From: AC-32 sp963736055
Lineage (GTDB): Bacteria; Actinomycetota; Thermoleophilia; Gaiellales; Gaiellaceae
Assembly (NCBI GenBank): GCA_963736055.1
Contig: CAVTNM010000008.1
Span: forward strand, 868,001 to 932,000
DNA length: 64,000 bases
Direction: 5' to 3'
The notes under the pieces are model-generated. The model searched no databases. It was not told where the DNA came from and saw only the letters and a program-made list of their open reading frames with translations. The translations under genes were made by a program, and so were the position numbers. This document shows, piece after piece, positions 25,658 to 36,547 of this stretch. Position 1 is the stretch's first letter. Each line of letters begins with the position of its first letter.

Positions 25658-25675
25658 AGCCCGCAGAATACGGCG

Positions 25676-26018
25676 GTGCGGCTCCTCGCCATCGGACTGG
25701 TCGCCGGCTTCTTCAGCGCGCTCTTCGGCGTCGGCGGCGGAATCGTGGTCGTTCCGCTCTTGCTCCTGTACGCGCACTATTCGGAGCGGCCCGCGATGGC
25801 GACGTCCCTGGCCGCGGTCGGCCCTGATCGCCCTCGTCGGAGCGGTCAGCTATGCGCTGCACGGCGAGGTGAAGCCGGGCGCCGCCGCGATCGTCGGCCT
25901 GCCGGGCGCTGTCGGAGCTGTGGCCGGTGCGTCGCTTCAGCAGCGACTCGCCAACCGAACCCTCTCGCTCGCCTTCGCGGCGCTGCTCGCCGCCGTCGCC
26001 GTCTGGCTGCTCGTCTGA
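25676..26018 (+). CDS. TauE/SafE-like half-transporter, N-terminal half (one frameshift)
   Basis: After removing one extra base at about 25820-25824 the product is about 113 aa with three or four helices. It carries the first TauE repeat motif FFSALFGVGGGIVVVPLLLLY, then LIALVGAVSYALHGEVKPG and ASLQQRLANRTLSLAF. TauE/SafE proteins (about 250 aa) normally hold both repeats in one chain and export organosulfonates or sulfite-like anions. Here a second gene, starting in the stop codon (TGATG), encodes the other half. Probably a heterodimer. Confidence 0.8.
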
Positions 26019-26401
26019 TGTGGGCGCTGCTCCTGGCGGGGTTTCTCGGCCTCTGCGCGGGCGTGCTCGCGGGGCTCTTCGGCATCGGCGGCGGGACGCT
26101 GTTCGTGCCCACGCTCGCGCTCGTCCTCGGCCTGACACAGCTGCACGCCGAGGCGACCTCGCTGCTCGCGATCCTCCCGACGGCGGTCGCGGGCGCGTGG
26201 CGGCAACGCCACTACGGAAACGTGAACCGGCGCGCCGCGCTGCTCCTCGGGCTCGCCGCCGTGGCCGGGGTCGAGGCGGGTGTGCAGGTCGCCGAGCTGC
26301 TGCCGGAGCACGCGCTGCGACGGCTGTTCGCGGTGCTCATGCTCCTGGTCGCGGCCCAGATCGCGGTGCGCGCGTGGCGCAAACCGGCCTATCCTTCCTG
26401 A
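26018..26401 (+). CDS. TauE/SafE-like half-transporter, C-terminal half
   Basis: 127 aa. LGLCAGVLAGLFGIGGGTLFVPTLALVLG is the second TauE repeat motif, followed by two or three helices (AALLLGLAAVAGVEAGVQVAELLP, RLFAVLMLLVAAQIAV). ATG overlaps the first half's TGA by one base. Size and order suggest it completes the transporter begun by the preceding gene. Substrate unknown. Confidence 0.85.
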   Translation: MWALLLAGFLGLCAGVLAGLFGIGGGTLFVPTLALVLGLTQLHAEATSLLAILPTAVAGAWRQRHYGNVNRRAALLLGLAAVAGVEAGVQVAELLPEHALRRLFAVLMLLVAAQIAVRAWRKPAYPS

Positions 26402-26402
26402 C

Positions 26403-26798
26403 GTGGCGACTCACGAGGAGATCTGGCTTCCCCTCGTCGACGAGCCGATCGGCTCGATCGTCGGAGCAATCCAGCGCGAGCACCCGGAGATCGACGCCCT
26501 GGTGGACTCCCCCCGCAAGCTGCTTGCATTCCGCACGTTCGCCTACATTCGCGTCGGGATCCTGCTCGGCAGCCTGCTGGTCGAGCACGACGTCGAGCCA
26601 GGAGGCTCCGTGACGTGGGCCGAGCAGTTGCTGCAGGAGCCGGAGCACCATGAAGAGGTCGTCAGAGAGGTCATGGCGGTCGCCACGGAGATCGCCGCCG
26701 ACCCCGCGTATGCAGAGGATCTTCCCGTCGGCCCGGACGAGGCCGAGCGGGCGCGCTTCGTCGAGTTCGCGAAGCGCCGCCTGGGCGCGGACTCATAA
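26403..26798 (+). CDS. Conserved hypothetical protein
   Basis: 131 aa, acidic, mostly helical (LVDSPRKLLAFRTFAYIRVGILLGSLLVEHDVEPGGSVTWAEQLLQEP). No recognised domain, signal peptide or clear membrane span. GTG at 26403 starts 1 bp after the TauE half-gene stop, so it belongs to the same transcript. Function unknown. Confidence 0.7.
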   Translation: MATHEEIWLPLVDEPIGSIVGAIQREHPEIDALVDSPRKLLAFRTFAYIRVGILLGSLLVEHDVEPGGSVTWAEQLLQEPEHHEEVVREVMAVATEIAADPAYAEDLPVGPDEAERARFVEFAKRRLGADS

Positions 26799-26854
26799 CG
26801 CGGGCGGGGCCCTTTTTCGCAACGGCCGCGATTCTTTGCTGATAATGCAGGACG

Positions 26855-28321
26855 GTGGGGAAGCGGCTTGGCTACACGGTTCTCCTCGCGGGTGTGCTGC
26901 TGCTTGCCGCCGGCTCGTCGGGGGCCGGCGGCGCGCGCGCGACCGCGGGCGCTTCGGCCCGCGCGTACGCGATCCGGGTGGTCGTGCCCGGCCAGCCCGA
27001 CGCCGAGTTCGGCTCGGTCTCCGCGCCGCCCGATCACATCGCCTCAGGCTCGAGCTTCGCCTACCCGGCCGACGGCTCGATCGTCACGACCGGCTCGCTG
27101 ACGGCTTCGGCCTCCAGCGACGCGGGCGCCTCTGCCGCCGCGGGCGCCTCCAGCGAGGTGCAGTCGCTGATCCTCTTCGGCGGGGAGATCATCGCCTCCT
27201 CGGTCAAGGGCGACGCGAGGGGCTCGACGAAGGAGCGCACCGCGAGCGGCGACTTCTCGGGCGCCGGCGTGGCCGGGCTGACCGTGCTGGGCCAGGGCGC
27301 GCCGGTCGGGCCGAACGGCCGGGTGTCGCTGGCCGACTGGGGCTATCTCATCACCCTCGAGCAGGGCACCGACAGGAGCTCCGAGGCCGGCGGTGCCCAG
27401 GGCTTCCACGGGTTCGTCACCGCCCTCGACATCCACCTCACCGCGCCGCACGGCGACCTCCCGGCCGGCTCCGAGATCCAGGTCGGGTACGCGGAGGCAA
27501 GCGTGCAGGCCGGCGTGGCGGCGGCGTCCAAGCCGGTCGTGCCGGGGCAGGCGACAAAGCGCAAGGCCGCGAAGACGCCGAAGGCGCCCGAGCCCACGAA
27601 CCGCGAACGGTCGCGGACGCCGCTCCTCCCCATTCCCTCGGGCCTCCAGCCGCAGCTGACGGCGGGCGGCTACGTCTTCCCGGTCTACGGGCCCCTCGTC
27701 TCGTTCGGCGACAGCTACGGCGCCTTCCGCGGCGACGTCTCCGGCAACTGGCATCACGGAGACGACATCTTCGCGCCCCTCGGGGCACCGCTGCTCGCCT
27801 GCGCCGACGGCATCGTCTTCTCGGTCGGCTGGAACGACGTGGGCGGGAACCGCCTCTGGCTGCGCGACTCGCAGGGGAACGAGTTCTACTACGCGCACCT
27901 CTCGGCCTTCTCGCCGCTGGCCAAGAACGGCCGGCACGTGAAGGCCGGAGAGGTCGTCGGCTTCGTCGGCAACACCGGCGACGCCCAGGGGACGCCGCCG
28001 CACCTCCACTTCGAGGTGCACCCGCAGTCGCTGCTCTTCATGGGCTACGACGGGGCGGTCGACCCGACGGCCTACCTGCGAGCCTGGCAGCACCTGCAGG
28101 ACGTGCGGTTCCTGCCGAACGTCGAGGGCTGGGTGCCGACGATCGTGACCGATCCCGCTCCACGGCCGGCCGCGATCCTGCTCCAGGTGACGGACATCTC
28201 GGAGGCGAGCGGGCTCGATCCGGGCTCGCTCCAGCGCGCGATGGAGACCCGCGGCGCAAAGGGCGCCGAGGGACAGGTGATCAGGTCTCTACGTCAGCAG
28301 GGCGCCACCGGGCGTCCGTAG
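26855..28321 (+). CDS. Secreted M23 family metallopeptidase (LytM domain)
   Basis: 488 aa. Sec signal peptide (KRLGYTVLLAGVLLLAAGSSGAGG). A long low-complexity and beta-rich region precedes the LytM domain at about 280-415. Zinc ligands H300 and D304 in HHGDDIFAPLGAP and HLH at 383-385 in PPHLHFEVH are intact, so it should be an active cell-wall endopeptidase. A C-terminal tail of about 70 aa is of unknown role. GTG start; AGGAC is the only weak ribosome site. Confidence 0.9.
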   Translation: MGKRLGYTVLLAGVLLLAAGSSGAGGARATAGASARAYAIRVVVPGQPDAEFGSVSAPPDHIASGSSFAYPADGSIVTTGSLTASASSDAGASAAAGASSEVQSLILFGGEIIASSVKGDARGSTKERTASGDFSGAGVAGLTVLGQGAPVGPNGRVSLADWGYLITLEQGTDRSSEAGGAQGFHGFVTALDIHLTAPHGDLPAGSEIQVGYAEASVQAGVAAASKPVVPGQATKRKAAKTPKAPEPTNRERSRTPLLPIPSGLQPQLTAGGYVFPVYGPLVSFGDSYGAFRGDVSGNWHHGDDIFAPLGAPLLACADGIVFSVGWNDVGGNRLWLRDSQGNEFYYAHLSAFSPLAKNGRHVKAGEVVGFVGNTGDAQGTPPHLHFEVHPQSLLFMGYDGAVDPTAYLRAWQHLQDVRFLPNVEGWVPTIVTDPAPRPAAILLQVTDISEASGLDPGSLQRAMETRGAKGAEGQVIRSLRQQGATGRP

Positions 28322-28334
28322 TGCACCGGCTCAT

Positions 28335-28755
28335 CTAAGAGGAGTTCCCGCCGGATCCCCCGCCGTAGCCGAACTCCTCCTCGTCGCCGAAGATCCTGTT
28401 CTTCAGCCAGCGCCGCGTCTCCGGGCCGGTCAGCGGATTGAAGAGGATTCCGATGGCGATTCCGACGAACAGCAGCGTGCCGTTCCGGCTCTTGTGGCCG
28501 TCCGTGCCGCCCTGGACCCGGTTGGCGGCCGAGCGGAGGTCGTCGATCGCGGAGCGGAGCTGGTCCTGGATCTCCGTGTCGGTCGCGACCTTCGCCGCGA
28601 CGCCGGTCATCCCGCGCTTGCCGATCAGCTCGTGCGTAGACGTCACGGGCAGTCTCGAAAGCGCTGCGGAGGTTCTCGCGCAGCTCCTCGTCCTGGATCG
28701 CCCGCTGCACGTAGGGCTTGACGTCGGCAACCCTGTCTTTTGCAGCTTTGGCCAT
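28335..28755 (-). CDS. YtxH-like membrane-associated protein (one frameshift)
   Basis: Starts MAKAAKDRVADVKPYVQRAI and has amphipathic helices (ELRENLRSAFETARDVY). An extra base at about 28631-28636 breaks the frame; removing it continues DELIGKRGMTGVAAKVATDT. The rest has one hydrophobic segment (GTLLFVGIAIGILFNPLTGPETRRWLK), the membrane-anchored helix-plus-basic pattern of YtxH-type stress proteins, and a Gly/Ser tail. Corrected length about 139 aa. Function unknown. Confidence 0.7.
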
Positions 28756-28829
28756 AAGGAAGGCCGTCCTTTCAGTCGCGTGTGAGGGGATTCTCTACCC
28801 TCGGCGCGCGCCGTGCTAAACCGTCGGCG

Positions 28830-31237
<2,408 letters not shown>

Positions 31238-31241
<4 letters not shown>

Positions 31242-31675
31242 GCTCGGCCTCCGATCGTGATCAGGACGCGCTCGACCGTCGCCGGCCTGGCGGCGATCGG
31301 GAGCACGACCGTCAGCATCCCCTGCTCGTAGCGCGCCGTGGCTGCGCTCGTGTCGACGGGCTCGTCGAGCGGGATCCGGCGCTGGAACGGGCCGTACTCG
31401 ACCTCCATCTGCTGGTAGCGGCCACTCAGAGGCGGGCGCCGCCTGACACCTGCGACTACGAGGACGCGGTCGGCTGCCACCAGCTGGAGCTCGGAAGCCT
31501 CGACGCCCGGCAGCTCCACGACGACGTGCAGCGCCGGGGGGTCCTCGCTGCGCACGCAGTCGACCTGCGGCCTGAAGCCGCGGCGGCCTCCCGCGAAGCG
31601 CGGGACCTGCCAGAGCTCGTCGATCAGCTCCTGGATCTCGTCGTGCAGTCGGTCGATGTCGGTGCGCTGTCTCAT
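31238..31675 (-). CDS. Hsp20/alpha-crystallin small heat-shock protein
   Basis: 145 aa. Alpha-crystallin domain with VVVELPGVEASELQLVAADRVLVVAGVR and ending YEQGMLTVVLPIA (the conserved G-x-L strand; the usual A-x-x-x-N-G-V-L reads ATARYEQGML). Holds unfolded proteins. First gene of an hsp20-lon operon. A near-perfect inverted repeat lies 62 bp upstream of the start. Confidence 0.93.
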
Positions 31676-31736
31676 GCGTCCTTCGGGTGAACGTTAGTGA
31701 TGCCCCGCAGATACCCGCGGGTCAGAATGTCCTGGC

Positions 31737-31760
31737 CTAAGTTAGCAACCGCTAGCTTAG
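31737..31760. promoter_or_regulatory. Operator-like inverted repeat between hsp20-lon and rmlACDB
   Basis: CTAAGTTAGC-AACC-GCTAGCTTAG: 10-bp arms with one mismatch and a 4-bp spacer in the 167-bp divergent gap. Different from the known HAIR (CTTGAGT-N7-ACTCAAG) and CIRCE heat-shock operators. Position suits a repressor of hsp20-lon, of rmlACDB, or both. Confidence 0.55.
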
Positions 31761-31842
31761 CGCCGGCTGTCGGGGAGCCCGCGGCACATAGAGCGGGTCG
31801 CCCTTTGCCGCTCGAGGCCACGACCTCGTAGCATCCCCGCCC

Positions 31843-32619
31843 ATGGCGATGCCTCTCAGAGGCGTGATCCTGGCGGGGGGCACGGGCTCGCGCCTGCACC
31901 CCCTGACGCAGATCACGAACAAGCACCTGCTTCCGATCTACGACCGGCCGATGATCAGCTGGGCGATCGAGGCGCTCGTGAACGCGGGCGTCCAGGAGCT
32001 GATGCTCGTCACGGGCGGGACGCACGCCGGCGAGTTCTTCCGCCTGCTCGGCAACGGCCACGAGCACGGCGTCGACAGGCTCTTCTACGCGTACCAGGAG
32101 AAGCCCGGCGGCATCGCCGAGGCGCTCGGGCTGGCCGAGCGGTTCGCCCGCGACGGCCGTACCGTCGTCATGCTCGGCGACAACGTGGTCGAGCGCTCCC
32201 TCGCGCCTGCGGTCGAGAACTTCCGGGCACAGGAGAGCGGCGCCCGGATCCTGCTCGCGCGCGTCGCCGAGCCGGAGCACCTGCAGCACCTCGGCGTACC
32301 GGAGCTGCAGGACGGGCGGGTCGTGAACATCGTCGAGAAGCCCGACCGGCCGCCGAGCGAGTACGCCGTCACCGGCATCTACTTCTACGACGAGCGGGTC
32401 TGGGACGTGCTGCCGACGCTGGAGCCCTCCGGGCGAGGCGAGCTCGAGATCACGGACGTCAACAACTGGTACGTGGGGCAGGATGCGATGGAGTACGACG
32501 TGCTCGAGGGCTTCTGGGGCGACGCCGGCGAGTCGATCGACTCGTACTACGAGGTGAACGACTTCGTCCGCGGGAACGGCGCGAACAAGAATGAGAAATG
32601 GTCGACGGCGTCCAGCTGA
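31843..32619 (+). CDS. rmlA: Glucose-1-phosphate thymidylyltransferase RmlA
   Basis: 258 aa. Makes dTDP-glucose, the first step to dTDP-rhamnose. Nucleotide-binding GVILAGGTGSRLHPLTQITNKHLLPIYDRPM, product-binding MLGDNV, VEKPDRPPSEYAVTGIYFYD, and EITDVNNWY. Start ATG at 31843 or 31849; no clear Shine-Dalgarno for either. First of four genes in pathway set A-C-D-B. Confidence 0.95.
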   Translation: MAMPLRGVILAGGTGSRLHPLTQITNKHLLPIYDRPMISWAIEALVNAGVQELMLVTGGTHAGEFFRLLGNGHEHGVDRLFYAYQEKPGGIAEALGLAERFARDGRTVVMLGDNVVERSLAPAVENFRAQESGARILLARVAEPEHLQHLGVPELQDGRVVNIVEKPDRPPSEYAVTGIYFYDERVWDVLPTLEPSGRGELEITDVNNWYVGQDAMEYDVLEGFWGDAGESIDSYYEVNDFVRGNGANKNEKWSTASS

Positions 32620-33065
32620 TCCCTCTGCGGCGGGTCGAGGACGAGCGGGGCTGGTTCTACGAGCTACGCCGCGAGAGCGCGCTGCCCAAGGCGACGAGGC
32701 AGACCAACGTCTCCTTCTCGCGCCAGGGCGTGATCCGCGGGCTCCACTACCACGAGCGCGGACAGGACGACCTTTTCACCTGCCTGCAGGGCATGGCCCG
32801 CGTGGTCGTTCTCGACCGGGAGAGCGGCGAGACGTTCACCGAGGACATCGGGGACGAGAACCCGGTCGCCGTCTACATCCCCGGCCACCACGCCCACGGC
32901 TTCGAGGCCCTGACTGATCTCCTCTTCTGCTACCACGTGACCGAGGAGTACGATCCCGGCCATCCCGACGAGCAGGGTGTGTGCTGGGCCGATCCGCGCG
33001 TGAAGCACCTCTGGAGCACACGCTCTCCGATCCTCTCGGAGCGCGACCTCGCCGCGTGCTCGTAA
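32598..33065 (+). CDS. rmlC: dTDP-4-dehydrorhamnose 3,5-epimerase RmlC
   Basis: 155 aa cupin-fold epimerase. DERGWFYELRRESALP, TNVSFSRQGVIRGLHYH with the catalytic His, and YIPGHHAHGFEAL match RmlC; shorter than classical RmlC (about 180 aa), with the C-terminus cut back. Overlaps rmlA by 22 bp and rmlD by 10 bp. Confidence 0.9.
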   Translation: MVDGVQLIPLRRVEDERGWFYELRRESALPKATRQTNVSFSRQGVIRGLHYHERGQDDLFTCLQGMARVVVLDRESGETFTEDIGDENPVAVYIPGHHAHGFEALTDLLFCYHVTEEYDPGHPDEQGVCWADPRVKHLWSTRSPILSERDLAACS

Positions 33066-33829
33066 CGGGCGCCGGCGGCCAGCTGGGCGCCGCTCTCCGG
33101 GAGGCCTTCCCCGACGCGGACGCGCGCACGAGCTCCGAGTACAACGTGGTCGCGCCGCCCCCGCTCGAGACTGCTCCCGACCTCGTGCTCCACGCGGCCG
33201 CGTGGACCGACGTCGACGGCGCCGAGACGCGAGAGGCGCTCGCGGCCGCCGTCAACGTCCGGGGCACGCGCAACGTGGTCGCTCTCGGAGCGCCGGTCGT
33301 CTACTACTCGACCGACTACGTCTTCGACGGCTCGAAGCGGGAGCCGTACCTCGAGTCGGACGCGCCGAACCCGCTCTCCGCCTACGGGCGCACCAAGCTC
33401 GACGGCGAGCGCGAGGTGCACGAGGGCTGGATCGTGCGCAGCTCGTGGCTCTTCGGCGCCACCGGAAAGAACTTCCTTCGGACGATGCTCGAGCTCGGCA
33501 AGGAGAAGGACGAGGTGCGTGTCGTCGACGACCAGCTGGGCTCACCCACCTACGTCGCCCACCTGGCAGAGGCGACGCGCGAGCTGCTCGAGCTGCCGCA
33601 GGGAACGTGGCACGTGGCCGCCGAAGGGGAGTGCACCTGGTTCGAGTTCGCGGGGGCGATCTTCGAGGAGGCCGGCCTCGACTGCCGGGTCGTGCCGATC
33701 ACGAGCGCCGAGCTGGCGCGGCCGGCGCCGCGTCCCGCCTACTCGGTCCTGCGCAGCGAGCGCGCGGGTGCACCGGTCTTGCCGCACTGGCGCGAAGGGT
33801 TGCGTGCCTGCGTGGAGCGGCTGCTCTAG
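33056..33829 (+). CDS. rmlD: dTDP-4-dehydrorhamnose reductase RmlD
   Basis: 257 aa NAD(P)H-dependent SDR-type reductase, last step to dTDP-L-rhamnose. VLVTGAGGQLGAALREAFP, AAAWTDVDGAE, STDYVFDG and YGRTKLDGE (Tyr and Lys of the active site). GTG at 33056 begins directly with the Rossmann strand and overlaps rmlC. Confidence 0.94.
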   Translation: MLVTGAGGQLGAALREAFPDADARTSSEYNVVAPPPLETAPDLVLHAAAWTDVDGAETREALAAAVNVRGTRNVVALGAPVVYYSTDYVFDGSKREPYLESDAPNPLSAYGRTKLDGEREVHEGWIVRSSWLFGATGKNFLRTMLELGKEKDEVRVVDDQLGSPTYVAHLAEATRELLELPQGTWHVAAEGECTWFEFAGAIFEEAGLDCRVVPITSAELARPAPRPAYSVLRSERAGAPVLPHWREGLRACVERLL

Positions 33830-33840
33830 GGTTGGGTGCG

Positions 33841-34827
33841 ATGCGTGTGCTCGTCACCGGAGGAGCCGGCTTCATCGGCTCTCACTTCGCCAAGCGCCTC
33901 GCCGCGGCCGGTGACGACGTCGTCGTGCTCGACAAGCTGACGTACTCCGGCAACCCCGCGAACCTCGCCGGCGCGAAGGTCGAGCTCGTCGAGGCGGACA
34001 TCTGCGACCCCGCTGCCGTGGCCGCCGCGGGCAAGGGCTGCGAGGCCGTGGTCAACTTCGCGGCCGAGACGCATGTCGACCGCTCGATTCACGGGGCCTC
34101 GGAGTTCATCGAGACGGACGTGCTGGGCACCTACGTCCTCCTCCACTGGGCGCGCGAGAACGGCACACGGCTCGTGCAGGTCTCGACCGACGAGGTCTAC
34201 GGGGACGTAGCGGAGGGCGCGTCGTCGCGCGAGGAGGACCAGCTCCGTCCCTCGAGCCCGTACTCCGCCTCGAAGGCCGGCGGCGACCTCCAGGTGATCG
34301 CCGCGGTACGGACGTACGGCGTCGACGCGTGCATCACACGAGGCTCGAACACCTATGGGCCGAACCAGTACCCGGAGAAGATCATCCCGCTCTTCGTCAC
34401 GAACGCGCTCGACGGCGAGCCGCTGCCGCTCTACGGCGACGGCCGCCAGACGCGTGACTGGCTCCATGTGGAGGATCACTGCACGGCGGTCGAGCTCGTG
34501 CTGAGGCAGGGAGCGAGCGGTGAGGTCTACAACGTCGGCGGCGGCGAGGAGGTCGAGAACCGCGACCTCACCCGGACGATCCTCGCGCTGACGGGGGCCG
34601 ACGAATCGCTCGTCCGCCATGTCGAGGACCGGCCGGGCCACGACCGCCGCTACTCGCTGGACGCCTCGAAGCTCCGGGCCCTCGGCTGGTCCCCTGCGCG
34701 CTCGCTGGCCGACGGATTGCCCGAGACCGTCGCCTGGTACCGGGACAACCGGGACTGGTGGGAGCCGATCAAGTCGGGCGACTACCGCGCGTACTACGAG
34801 AAGCAGTACGCCAGCCGGCTCGCCTGA
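33841..34827 (+). CDS. rmlB: dTDP-glucose 4,6-dehydratase RmlB
   Basis: 328 aa extended SDR. LVTGGAGFIGSHFAKRL, FAAETHVDRSIHGA, QVSTDEVYGD and YSASKAGGDL (catalytic Tyr/Lys), RGSNTYGPNQYPEKIIPLF. Converts dTDP-glucose to the 4-keto-6-deoxy intermediate. Completes the rhamnose-donor operon, presumably for cell-wall or surface polysaccharide. Confidence 0.96.
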   Translation: MRVLVTGGAGFIGSHFAKRLAAAGDDVVVLDKLTYSGNPANLAGAKVELVEADICDPAAVAAAGKGCEAVVNFAAETHVDRSIHGASEFIETDVLGTYVLLHWARENGTRLVQVSTDEVYGDVAEGASSREEDQLRPSSPYSASKAGGDLQVIAAVRTYGVDACITRGSNTYGPNQYPEKIIPLFVTNALDGEPLPLYGDGRQTRDWLHVEDHCTAVELVLRQGASGEVYNVGGGEEVENRDLTRTILALTGADESLVRHVEDRPGHDRRYSLDASKLRALGWSPARSLADGLPETVAWYRDNRDWWEPIKSGDYRAYYEKQYASRLA

Positions 34828-34942
34828 AGATGTAAACACGCCGTAAATCGGTCGAAAGGTGCGCTACCCTCAGGCTGGTCCTGCCGCGGCGTCCGGCACG
34901 AGCAACTACCCGCCGTGAGCCGGGCACTCCGGGGTCAGCGCG

Positions 34943-36547
34943 ATGGTCAGCACATTCGCAGCGGTCGTCCTCGCCGCGCTGGGGCTCACAGGCACCCCCT
35001 CGGCGGGGCACGCCGCGCCGTCTTCGCCCGCCTTCTTCGCGGCCGGCCACGGCTGGGGGCACGGCGTCGGCCTCGCGCAGTACGGCGCCTACGGCTACGC
35101 CCTGCACGGCTGGACCTACGACCAGATCGTCGCGCACTACTACCCCGGCACGAGCCTCGGACAGGCTCCGCTGAAGCGGGTGCGGGTGCTGCTCACCGGC
35201 GGCACCAAGCGTGTGGTGATCTCGTCGACCTCGCCCTTCACGGTTCGCGACGCGTCCGGCAAGGTGCGCAAGCTCTCGGCCGGCCGGCAGGCTCTCGGCC
35301 CCGGCCTGAAGCTGAAGCTCGCGGCCGCGCCCAAGCTCAAGGCTCTGCGTGGGCCGCTCGTCTTCTCGCCCGGCGCCGATCCGCTCTCACTCGGGCGCCG
35401 CTCCTACCGCGGCACGCTCCGGGTGAGCGTCTCCGGCTCCCTTCGCGTGGTCAACACCGTCGGCCTCGAGCCGTACCTGTGGGGCGTCGTTCCGTCGGAG
35501 ATGCCGGATCGCTGGCCTGCCGAGGCGCTGCAGGCGCAGGCGGTCGTGGCGCGCAGCTACGCGCTCAGCCACCTGCAGAAAGGCGGCGACTTCGATCTCT
35601 ACGCGGACACGCGCAGCCAGGTCTACGGCGGGATCGCTGCGGAGGCCGACACGGCCAGCGACGCGGTCACGAAGACCGCCGGCCAGGTCGTGCTCTACCA
35701 GGGCCAGCCCGCCGACACCTTCTTCTCCTCGAGCTCCGGGGGTCGGACCGCCAACGTCCAGGACGTTTGGCCGACGTCGCCGCCGCTGCCCTACCTCGTC
35801 TCGGTCCCGGACCCCTACGACACGCTCTCGCCGTACCACGACTGGGGCCCGCTGCGCTTCACGCCGGGTGTGCTTGGCCGGCGGCTCGGCGCACGAGGAC
35901 GGTTGATCGACGTCAAGGCCGATCGCGCTGCGTCCGGCCGGGTGCGCACTCTGACGGTCATCGGGACGAAAGGCGTACGAACGATCACCGGCTCGGCCGC
36001 CCGAGCCGCGCTCGGGATGCGCTCGACCTGGTTCACCATCGGGATGCTGAACCTCACGCCTCCGGCCGCGCCGGTCGTCTTCGGCGCCAGTGCACGGCTG
36101 GCCGGGGTCGCACGGGGCGTGGGAAAGGTGACGCTCGAGTCGCGACCCTACGGTGGGCAGTGGAAGCCGCTCACGCCTCTGATCTCGAGGAAGGGGGTGG
36201 TCGCGGCGACGCTCTCGCCCAAGGTCTCCACCGACTACCGGCTCTCGACCGGCCAGATCCGCAGCGGCGTCGCGCGGCTCTCCGTGGCGCCGTTCGTGCG
36301 GATCACGCCCGCGGCGGACCGCCTCTCGCTCAGCGGGCTCGCGCGGCCGCTCCTGCCGAACGCCGCGGTACAGCTGCAACGACTCGACGGGAGCTCGTGG
36401 ACGACCGTGGCGCGAACGACGGTCGGGGCAGACGGCACCTTCTCAGGGGATGTGGAGCTCACTCCGGGGGCGTATCGTGCGCGTGTGGTCGCCGGGAAGG
36501 GCTTTGCGATCGGGCTCTCCAAGGTGCTGACGGTGGTGGCCCCGTGA
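34943..36547 (+). CDS. SpoIID/LytB-domain secreted protein
   Basis: 534 aa. Signal peptide (MVSTFAAVVLAALGLTGTPSAGHA), a GHGWGHGVGLAQYGAYGYALHG segment, then the SpoIID core with EMPDRWPAEALQAQAVVARSYAL (about 185-208) and TFFSSSSGGRTANVQDVW. The C-terminal 200 aa look like beta-sandwich repeats. In Bacillus SpoIID is a lytic transglycosylase of engulfment; in actinobacteria related proteins probably remodel peptidoglycan. Coupled to the subtilase gene (GTGA). Confidence 0.88.
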   Translation: MVSTFAAVVLAALGLTGTPSAGHAAPSSPAFFAAGHGWGHGVGLAQYGAYGYALHGWTYDQIVAHYYPGTSLGQAPLKRVRVLLTGGTKRVVISSTSPFTVRDASGKVRKLSAGRQALGPGLKLKLAAAPKLKALRGPLVFSPGADPLSLGRRSYRGTLRVSVSGSLRVVNTVGLEPYLWGVVPSEMPDRWPAEALQAQAVVARSYALSHLQKGGDFDLYADTRSQVYGGIAAEADTASDAVTKTAGQVVLYQGQPADTFFSSSSGGRTANVQDVWPTSPPLPYLVSVPDPYDTLSPYHDWGPLRFTPGVLGRRLGARGRLIDVKADRAASGRVRTLTVIGTKGVRTITGSAARAALGMRSTWFTIGMLNLTPPAAPVVFGASARLAGVARGVGKVTLESRPYGGQWKPLTPLISRKGVVAATLSPKVSTDYRLSTGQIRSGVARLSVAPFVRITPAADRLSLSGLARPLLPNAAVQLQRLDGSSWTTVARTTVGADGTFSGDVELTPGAYRARVVAGKGFAIGLSKVLTVVAP

